Origin: Cyclobacteriaceae bacterium
GTDB lineage: Bacteria; Bacteroidota; Bacteroidia; Cytophagales; Cyclobacteriaceae
Assembly: GCA_019751475.1 (NCBI GenBank)
Contig: JAIENH010000756.1
Location: 1-13,085, forward strand
Direction: 5' to 3'
Length of the DNA: 13,085 nucleotides
Part shown: positions 1 through 5,950 of the stretch, piece by piece
Position numbering within the stretch: position 1 is the first letter of the stretch
Layout: each line of letters begins with the position of its first letter
The notes under the pieces: model-generated
Told to the model about the DNA's origin: nothing
What the model saw: only the letters and a program-made list of their open reading frames with translations
The model's database searches: none
Translations under genes and position numbers: made by a program

Positions 1-77
1 TCCATTTTTCCAAGACAAACAACCAGTTCCTTGCTACCCACATCAATGCCCACTACCTGTCTGATGATTTTTTCCAT
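1..77 (-). CDS. IS110-family transposase, N-terminal fragment (runs off window)
   Basis: The minus strand opens with ATG at 77-75 and reads 25 codons before the window edge. The peptide contains VVGIDVGSKELVVCLGK at residues 8-24. A short leader followed by a GIDV-x-K-x-L strand is the usual start of IS110-family transposases, and D12 would be the first acidic residue of their RuvC-like DEDD catalytic domain. IS110 enzymes (with a C-terminal Tnp20 serine domain, outside this window) are recombinases that use an element-encoded bridge RNA to pair donor and target DNA. Only the extreme N-terminus is visible, so intactness cannot be judged. Other RNase H-fold proteins can begin similarly, but the spacing and the long non-coding leader favour IS110. 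Confidence 0.75.
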   Translation of the reverse strand, partial: MEKIIRQVVGIDVGSKELVVCLGKM

Positions 78-107
78 AAGACTGTAAATGTTTAAGGTTG
101 AACAATC

Positions 108-293
108 AATAGTGGAAACTTCCCTTGGACTGGTCTCCTGAACCGGTATACTGGCTGAGTGAATACCCGCCTTACATTCTGTTCTGCCTGAGGAAGAAAA
201 AAGTGGGGGCCATATCTCAAAATCAGCATACCTTGAAGGTTGCTAAGACGACTTTAAGCTCTCCCACCTTTCACTATTTCTTCAAAGGTAGGG
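108..293 (-). ncRNA. Candidate bridge RNA region of the IS110 element
   Basis: Bridge RNAs of IS110-group elements are transcribed from the non-coding left end, upstream of and in the same direction as the recombinase. This stretch has that position and a similar size. Read on the minus strand, a hairpin pairs CCC(T)ACCTTT (293-284) with AAAGGTGGG (271-263) around a 12-nt loop, with one bulged T. A second short stem pairs 167-163 with 149-145 around a 13-nt loop. A long-range pairing of 278-269 (AATAGTGAAA) with 118-108 (TTTCCACTATT, one bulge) would enclose about 150 nt but competes with the first hairpin. The pairings are visible in the sequence. The bridge-RNA identity, the ends and the guide loops are inferred and not demonstrated. 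Confidence 0.35.
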
Positions 294-297
294 ACAT

Positions 298-338
298 AAA
301 AAAGTCTCCTACATTTGTTCTAAAACAAACATAGGAGA
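298..338 (-). terminator. Rho-independent terminator of the rRNA methyltransferase gene
   Basis: On the minus strand the arm at 338-324 and the arm at 319-305 form a 15-bp stem with no bulges (two central G-U wobbles) and a 4-nt loop. C then a run of six T (303-298) follows. It begins 17 bp past the methyltransferase stop codon. There is no T-run on the plus side, so it acts in one direction only. Confidence 0.85.
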
Positions 339-355
339 TGACTTCTAGTCATTGA

Positions 356-1570
356 CTATTTTATCTTCTTCAGCCGGGCCATAAAAAATCCGTCAAAGCC
401 TTCGCTGGGCAAAATTGTTTTCTGCTCGACCAACTGAAAACTGTCTTTTTGCTGGGCAAGGAATTTCTCAACCTGCTGCTCATTTTCGCTGGGCAACACA
501 CTACAGGTAGAGTACACCACCTCGCCACCGGTCTTGAGCATACGTGTATAGTCGGTCAATATTTTTTGCTGAAGCTCTTTTACCCGTTCAATAAAATCAA
601 CTGACAACTTCCACTTTGCGTCCGGATTGCGTCTCAGCACACCAAGTCCTGAGCATGGAACATCCAACAGCAAGCGGTCAGCAGAGTTTTCGAGCCGCTT
701 GATGGTCTTGGATGATTCAATCACCCGTGTCTCAATGTTGCTGGCACCGGCCCTGCGGGCTCGCTTTTTTAGTTCTTCCAGTTTCCAGGCTTCGGTATCC
801 AGCGCCAGAATTCTTCCCTTGTTCTGTAAGAGTGCCGCGAGGTGAAGCGTTTTACCACCGGCTCCCGCGCATGCGTCAATCACGCGATGGCCAGGTTGTG
901 CATGTACAAACGGAGCGATGGTCTGTGAGCCGGCATCCTGCACTTCAAACAGACCGTCTTTAAATTGTTGACGGGTGAAAATGTTTTGTCGCTCCGCCAG
1001 AAGCAGCGCATCCGGAAAGATTTCGGAAGTCTCGGTCTCAATGTTTTCCTCTTCTTCAAGCTGACGCTGAAGATTTTCGCGCGAGGTTTTCAAAGTGTTC
1101 ACGCGCAGCACTACGGCAGCGGTTTCATTCAGTGCATGGATTTCACGCTCCCAAGAGGTGTCGCCCAGTTCTTTTCGCCCCAATTCATCAAGCCAATCAG
1201 GAATGGACTCGCGCAGTCTCGTACCATCCGGTGAGTTCATGGCCGTTACTTCCTTTTGCCGTGCCCAAAATTTTTTTGGATCCAGTCCGCGAAATTCTTC
1301 CCAATCCGGAAGGGTAATTTTATTCCACAAGCACCAGGCGCCCAGCAATTTCCAGAAGTCATGTTCCCCGGCCTCGGTCAGATGTTGAAATAACCGATAC
1401 CATCGAACGATATCGTAAGTGGTCTCGGCAATAAAGCGCCTGTCGCGGGCGCCCCACTTGGGGTTTTGCTTTAATACCTTTTCAATGACTTTGTCTGCGT
1501 ATCGTTTTTCAACAAAAATCTCGTGAAGTGATTCGGCAACGACTTCCGACAGGTTGTGGTAAAGTTTCAA
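356..1570 (-). CDS. rsmB: RsmB/NOP-family 16S rRNA m5C methyltransferase
   Basis: This is a SAM-dependent RNA cytosine-C5 methyltransferase of 404 residues, close to the roughly 430 of E. coli RsmB, which methylates C967 of 16S rRNA. Residues 1-90 are a helical NusB-like RNA-binding region and 120-220 the linker domain (IPDWL, LRVNTLK). The Rossmann domain follows, with motif I DACAGAGGKT (232-241), motif IV DVPCSGLG with C306, and motif VI STCSVLPSENE with C356. In this family the motif VI cysteine is the nucleophile and the motif IV cysteine aids release. The C-terminus ends in EGFDGFFMARL, as usual. The start codon is TTG at 1570-1568: the next upstream in-frame triplets contain no ATG or GTG before a stop, and the first internal ATG (residue 111) would remove the N-terminal domain. 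A terminator lies downstream. The exact target cytosine is inferred. Confidence 0.92.
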   Translation of the reverse strand: MKLYHNLSEVVAESLHEIFVEKRYADKVIEKVLKQNPKWGARDRRFIAETTYDIVRWYRLFQHLTEAGEHDFWKLLGAWCLWNKITLPDWEEFRGLDPKKFWARQKEVTAMNSPDGTRLRESIPDWLDELGRKELGDTSWEREIHALNETAAVVLRVNTLKTSRENLQRQLEEEENIETETSEIFPDALLLAERQNIFTRQQFKDGLFEVQDAGSQTIAPFVHAQPGHRVIDACAGAGGKTLHLAALLQNKGRILALDTEAWKLEELKKRARRAGASNIETRVIESSKTIKRLENSADRLLLDVPCSGLGVLRRNPDAKWKLSVDFIERVKELQQKILTDYTRMLKTGGEVVYSTCSVLPSENEQQVEKFLAQQKDSFQLVEQKTILPSEGFDGFFMARLKKIK

Positions 1571-1640
1571 GGCCCGATATTTGATGGAAAGTTAGAAGAT
1601 ATTCATGGATACTCGCTATCTTCAACTCCTCATAACCTGA

Positions 1641-2558
1641 ATGCATATGCAACGAAGAAATTTTATTAAAAATACAGTGGCTGCCCTGGCCGCTACGTCT
1701 CTGCTCAAACCAGCTGTATCTTCCGCTTTCGCGAAAGCGAATGCACAACCCACTTTCCGGATGAACTATGCCCCGCACGATGGCATGTTTAAAAACAGTG
1801 CTGGCGCTGATTTTATTGATCAGATTAAGTTCATGCACGACCAGGGTTTCCGCGCCATTGAAGACAATGGTCTGCTGGGCCGCAGTGTGGCCGACCAGGA
1901 AAAAATCGGAAAGACGCTGGCCCAGTTGGGTATGACGATGGGCGTGTTTGTTGTGGACGGTGGTGACAACTGGAAGATTTCACTCACTACAGGCAAGCAG
2001 GAATTCAAAGACACGTTTGTGAAAACATGCAAAACGTGTGTGGAGGCCGCCAGGCGCGTGAATGCCAAGTGTATGACGGTGGTGCCAGGATTTTATGAGC
2101 GAAGAACACCCATTGGTATTCAAACAGCCAATGTGATTGACGCGTTGAGAAGAGGTGCTGAAATATTTGAGCCAGCCGGATTGATTATGGTGCTGGAGCC
2201 GCTGAGCGATACACCTGAACTTTTTTTACGAGGCTCTGACCAGACGTTTGAAATTTGCAAAGCCGTGAAGAGCCCCTCGTGCAAAATCCTGTACGACATT
2301 TACCACATGCAGCGCAACGAAGGTGATCTCATCAACAACATTGAGCGTTGCTGGGATGAGATAGCGTATTTCCAGATTGGAGATAACCCAGGCCGCAAAG
2401 AGCCGACCTCCGGAGAAATCAACTACAAGAATATCTTTAAATACATTGCCAGCCGCGGATACACCGGGGTGATGGGCATGGAGCATGGCAATGCCAAAGA
2501 AGGAAAAGAAGGAGAGATGGCGTTGATCAAAGCGTATCGCGAGGTAGATAGTTTTTAA
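1641..2558 (+). CDS. Tat-exported hydroxypyruvate-isomerase-like TIM-barrel protein
   Basis: This is a member of the sugar phosphate isomerase/epimerase (AP endonuclease 2-like) TIM-barrel family, and closest in motif content to hydroxypyruvate isomerase (Hyi), which interconverts hydroxypyruvate and tartronate semialdehyde. Matching segments are LEPL (E186), YDIYHMQRNEGD (218-229, with D219 and H222), GDNPGRKEP (247-255), GEINY (258-262) and the terminal MEHG (E281). E186 and E281 correspond to the paired catalytic/metal-binding glutamates. Unlike cytosolic Hyi, it carries a twin-arginine leader (RRNFIK, residues 5-10) and a hydrophobic stretch ending near AFAKANA (30-36), so it is probably periplasmic. 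The second ATG at 1647 is an equally good start and places the twin arginines closer to the N-terminus. No glyoxylate-pathway neighbours are visible, so the substrate is uncertain. Confidence 0.85.
   Translation: MHMQRRNFIKNTVAALAATSLLKPAVSSAFAKANAQPTFRMNYAPHDGMFKNSAGADFIDQIKFMHDQGFRAIEDNGLLGRSVADQEKIGKTLAQLGMTMGVFVVDGGDNWKISLTTGKQEFKDTFVKTCKTCVEAARRVNAKCMTVVPGFYERRTPIGIQTANVIDALRRGAEIFEPAGLIMVLEPLSDTPELFLRGSDQTFEICKAVKSPSCKILYDIYHMQRNEGDLINNIERCWDEIAYFQIGDNPGRKEPTSGEINYKNIFKYIASRGYTGVMGMEHGNAKEGKEGEMALIKAYREVDSF
1724..1739. repeat. Perfect 16-bp palindrome CGCTTTCGCGAAAGCG
   Basis: CGCTTTCGCGAAAGCG is its own reverse complement. It lies inside the signal-peptide codons of the isomerase-like gene. 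A related copy sharing 16 bases occurs at 12472-12487 in an unrelated gene and reading frame. It may be an iterated palindrome of this genome or simply local codon choice. Confidence 0.6.
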
Positions 2559-2595
2559 TTGATATACACTGAATAATTTCTTGCTTAATCATTGA

Positions 2596-5424
2596 ATGAA
2601 TAGTGATATGAACTTTCGTGTATTTGCATGTCTGGCTTTTTTGGTGATGATCATGACACCCGGCTTTGGGCAAGATGAGTGGGCCGACAAATTTGTAAAG
2701 GGCTTAGGTGAGTCAGGGGCTAAAAAGAAAGCTGCTCTTGATTCAGTGGATTTTCAGTTTGCACTTTCGGTAAACGAAAATTCAAGCGTAGTGGACATTG
2801 AAAACAAAGGAGAAGGTGGCGCTCGGATGCTTTACGCCATGCGCGACCGCAAAGACAAAACCGTTTCTGAAATTGCCCGCGACAGCCTTGAGTTTTCTCT
2901 TAGCCTCTATAATGCTCGCTGGTATAAACTAGCACAGCAATCGTTTCTAGGTGCCCAAAATTTCATGGAGCAAAATTCATTAACGAAAGAGGTCAGTTAC
3001 GTGCGGTGTGTTTCAACACTTGGGCTCGTTTACCTTTCGCAGGGAAGCACGCTGGATGCCGAGAAGTACATTTCGTATTCACTTGAGAATAGCGAGCAAT
3101 TGCTCGGGCAAGGCAGTGCCGGCTACGCGGCTAATCTGAATAGCCAGGCAAAACTCTACCAACTTACTGGCAAGTACAACGAAGCAGAAAAGCTATTTGA
3201 TGAAGCAGGACAAATCGTTGATAAGAAGTTTGGCGGCAACAGCATGCAGAGCGCCATCGTGATAAATAATAAGGCGATGCTGTATCAGGCGCTGGGACGG
3301 TATCCGGAGGCGATCGACTTGATGAAGAAGGCGAGCGCCAAAGCGGAGGCGGCCCCGAAGAAATTGGGTGAAGGCAAGAAGTCGTTTACGAACCGTATTT
3401 TTCTTACCAACCTTGCGTACACCTATCAGCTTTCTGGCAACTTGGCGGAAGCGGAGAAACAGTTTCTTTACATCAAAGATGTGTACGAGAAGCGGTTGCT
3501 TGTAGGCCAGAAAAACAACCCGGAGTACGCCAATCTACTGAATCAGTTAGCGCTGCTCTACATTCAAATGGGAAAGAACGACCAGGTGGAGCCTCTGCTT
3601 CAAAAGTCAGCCCAGGTGTATGTAAAGAAATTTACAGAGAACAATCCTTCTTTCGCCAAGGTGCAAAATGACTTGGGCAACTTTTATCGCATGCAAGGTC
3701 GCTTTGCCGAAGGAGAAACCGCTTTACAAAAAGCACTAAGCATTCGAAAAAATACGCTGGGCGAAAATCATCCCGACTATGTAAAGACCCTCGACAACCT
3801 GGCAGTGCTTTACTGGAAGAACAACGACCTGACTAAAGCATACACGTATTTCAATGACGCTCTTTCCAAGTCATTGGATTTTATCAACCAGTACTTTCCT
3901 CCTATGAGCGAGGCCGAGAAAACCAAGTACTGGGATATTCTACAGCCGCGCTTTCAACGGTTTTATGATTTCGCTATTCAGGCAAGTGCCACGCAGCCAT
4001 CTATTCTGGGCGATGTATTTGATTACCAAATTGCCACCAAGGCGCTTTTGCTGAATTCCACTAATAAAATTAAGCGTGCCATTCTTACAAGCGGTGATCA
4101 ATCGCTCATCAACGATTACTTGTCGTGGATTAGTCAGAAAGAGACGCTGGCGCGATACTATTCGCTTTCAAAAGAAGAATTGCAACAGCAAAAAATAGAT
4201 GTTGCTGGATTGGAAAAGCAAGCCAACGCCATGGAGCGCTCGCTCTCACAACGGTCAGGAGATTTTTCGAAGGGCTATTCATCGGGCAAAATCAGTTTCA
4301 AGCAAGTCTCGGCATTATTAGGTGATACCGAAGCGTTGGTTGAAGTGATTCGTGTGCGCACCTACGACAAAGATTTTACCGACCAGTCGCGGTACCTGGT
4401 GCTCACCCTTACCAAAGGCAGCGCTCAGCCAGTGATGGTGGTATTGGAAAATGGAAACCAATTGGAAACCCGCTACGCCAAGTATTACAAAAATGCGGTG
4501 CTCCAGCGTATCCCCGACCAGTTTTCATACGAGCAGTTTTGGTCAAAGATCGATCCGCTGGTAGCAGGCAAGAAAGTACTTTACCTCTCACCGGACGGTG
4601 TGTACAATCAGATCAACATCAACACACTTAAAAAACCGGATGGTGATTTTCTTGAAAATCGCTTTGATGTGGTCACCATTGGTAATGCCAAAGACTTGAT
4701 TGCTTTGAAAAGTAAAAAAGCTATCGCCAAGAAAGATGCATTCTTGTTGGGCTTCCCTGACTTTGGTGGAGCGGCTGTGGCCTTGCCCGGCACGAAGGTG
4801 GAGATGGAAGGAGTTTCAAAAATCCTGAAAGCGAGTGGCTACGCAGTGACGCAACGGGAACAAAAAGTAGCCACAGAGGCAAACATAAAAGCGGTAAAGG
4901 CGCCTGCACTGATGCACATTGCAACGCACGGATATTTCCTGGCTGATACGGATTTAGGCGGAGGTAGTGCCATGGGTATTGATGCGGAAAATGCAAAGAA
5001 CAATCCGCTGCTTCGGTCGGGATTGATTTTGGCCGGAGCGCCAGATCCAAACAAAGCAGAGCAATCAGCCGACTTGCAAAGCAATGACAACGGCATACTC
5101 ACTGCTTACGAAGCAATGAACCTCAATCTTGAAGGTACCGACTTGATCGTGCTCAGTGCGTGTGAAACGGGATTAGGTGATGTGAAAGCAGGTGAAGGTG
5201 TGTATGGTTTGCAACGCGCCTTTCTTGTGGCGGGTGCCAATGCCTTGATCATGAGTTTGTGGAAAGTGGATGATGAAGCCACACAAATGCTGATGACAAA
5301 CTTCTACACCAACTGGACGAAAAGCGGCAACAAACTCAAGGCCTTCAAGCAGGCTCAACTTCAATTGATGACAAAGTACAAAGACCCATACTACTGGGGT
5401 GCCTTTGTCATGATGGGTATGTGA
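2596..5424 (+). CDS. Secreted TPR-CHAT domain protein (putative caspase-like peptidase)
   Basis: The protein has 942 residues. An N-terminal signal peptide (hydrophobic 8-20, likely cleavage near GFGQ, residue 26) is followed by about seven TPR units between roughly 136 and 425, for example LNSQAKLYQLTGKYNEAEKL and LGNFYRMQGRFAEGETALQK. A helical linker leads to a C-terminal CHAT domain. The CHAT fold is caspase-like. Its presumed catalytic pair is visible as H778 in IATHGYF and C856 in LSACETGLG, followed by the conserved GVYGLQRAFLVAGA and SLWKVDDEAT segments. TPRs normally bind partner proteins, and many CHAT proteins are proteases triggered by a bound partner. Export to the periplasm or surface is predicted here, unlike CRISPR-linked TPR-CHAT enzymes. 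An alternative start at residue 5 (2608) is possible. No obvious substrate gene is adjacent, and the substrate is unknown. Confidence 0.9.
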   Translation: MNSDMNFRVFACLAFLVMIMTPGFGQDEWADKFVKGLGESGAKKKAALDSVDFQFALSVNENSSVVDIENKGEGGARMLYAMRDRKDKTVSEIARDSLEFSLSLYNARWYKLAQQSFLGAQNFMEQNSLTKEVSYVRCVSTLGLVYLSQGSTLDAEKYISYSLENSEQLLGQGSAGYAANLNSQAKLYQLTGKYNEAEKLFDEAGQIVDKKFGGNSMQSAIVINNKAMLYQALGRYPEAIDLMKKASAKAEAAPKKLGEGKKSFTNRIFLTNLAYTYQLSGNLAEAEKQFLYIKDVYEKRLLVGQKNNPEYANLLNQLALLYIQMGKNDQVEPLLQKSAQVYVKKFTENNPSFAKVQNDLGNFYRMQGRFAEGETALQKALSIRKNTLGENHPDYVKTLDNLAVLYWKNNDLTKAYTYFNDALSKSLDFINQYFPPMSEAEKTKYWDILQPRFQRFYDFAIQASATQPSILGDVFDYQIATKALLLNSTNKIKRAILTSGDQSLINDYLSWISQKETLARYYSLSKEELQQQKIDVAGLEKQANAMERSLSQRSGDFSKGYSSGKISFKQVSALLGDTEALVEVIRVRTYDKDFTDQSRYLVLTLTKGSAQPVMVVLENGNQLETRYAKYYKNAVLQRIPDQFSYEQFWSKIDPLVAGKKVLYLSPDGVYNQININTLKKPDGDFLENRFDVVTIGNAKDLIALKSKKAIAKKDAFLLGFPDFGGAAVALPGTKVEMEGVSKILKASGYAVTQREQKVATEANIKAVKAPALMHIATHGYFLADTDLGGGSAMGIDAENAKNNPLLRSGLILAGAPDPNKAEQSADLQSNDNGILTAYEAMNLNLEGTDLIVLSACETGLGDVKAGEGVYGLQRAFLVAGANALIMSLWKVDDEATQMLMTNFYTNWTKSGNKLKAFKQAQLQLMTKYKDPYYWGAFVMMGM

Positions 5425-5435
5425 TGCGTTTCTGA

Positions 5436-5816
5436 TTAGGAAAACACGCGCAAACTATTTCCGTTGAGTGATGTCTGGTATTTGCGAAGCGGTGAGCTGG
5501 CGGGTCCATTCAATACACTTCCATCTTTGGAAAAATTGCTGTTATGATTCGGGCAGTTAAACGTCTGGTTGGAAGCCACAAAATTTACAGGAGTACCTTG
5601 ATGGGTGCAGGCGCGACTCAAAGCAGTGAACTCTGTTGTGGAGATGCGTGCTACGATCACACCATTAGCGGAGATAAATCCTCCAGGATTTTGCAAGGCT
5701 GCGTTGGCCGACTGACTCAAGTCAAGGGTGAAGTCTACATTGGTGGGTGCAGGGTCGCTTTTGGAAGTGCATGCGCCCAGGCAGCCCGTGCAAGCAAGGG
5801 CAGTGCCGATGCCCAT
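5436..5816 (-). CDS. Rieske [2Fe-2S] lipoprotein (start uncertain, probably upstream)
   Basis: This is a small Rieske ferredoxin-fold protein. The cluster ligands are in ACTHQG (C70, H72) and FNCPNHNSNF (C88, H91), matching C-x-H...C-x-x-H, followed by the family's GPASSPLRKY segment (104-113). Residues 13-16 (LGAC) form a lipobox, so C16 is the likely lipidated cysteine of an exported electron-transfer lipoprotein. From the first ATG (5816) the signal peptide has no positively charged n-region. The missing part is encoded in frame just upstream: ATA then codons for ERSEFLKL (5843-5817), resembling a Tat-like n-region. The real start is therefore probably ATA at 5843 (perhaps a mutated ATG), or ATG at 5863 (peptide MKNKITV) with a small frameshift. 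The gene converges on the CHAT gene with 11 bp between stops. The redox partner is unknown. Confidence 0.85.
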   Translation of the reverse strand: MGIGTALACTGCLGACTSKSDPAPTNVDFTLDLSQSANAALQNPGGFISANGVIVARISTTEFTALSRACTHQGTPVNFVASNQTFNCPNHNSNFSKDGSVLNGPASSPLRKYQTSLNGNSLRVFS

Positions 5817-5950
5817 CAGTTTTAAGAATTCGCTTCTTTCTATACGGTGATTTTATTTTTCATAACAACGCGTGAACGTGTTTGTTCATTGCTATAAGTG
5901 CTGAAGTGTTGGTACGATCTTAAAATCACCCTGCTTGCGTCAACTTAACT

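Larger units (their letters stand above)
1..297 (-). mobile_element. Left end of an IS110-group insertion sequence (partial)
   Basis: This comprises the transposase start plus roughly 220 bp of untranslated DNA upstream of it. No convincing gene occupies 78-297. IS110-group elements lack terminal inverted repeats and carry a long non-coding left end, so the outer boundary cannot be fixed by eye. I place it provisionally at 297 because the terminator hairpin at 298-338 appears to belong to the adjacent methyltransferase gene. The true end could be some tens of bases either side. The element continues beyond position 1. Confidence 0.5.

Noticed and set aside
125..334. Plus-strand open frame of 69 codons in the left intergenic region
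   Set aside because: It lies opposite the IS110 leader, overlaps the terminator hairpin, resembles no family I recognise and has no convincing start context. It is better explained as non-coding RNA-bearing DNA.
5867..5882. Small inverted repeat AACGCG-TGAA-CGTGTT upstream of the Rieske gene
   Set aside because: It has only six pairs with a wobble and no T-tract or known operator resemblance, so it is probably chance.
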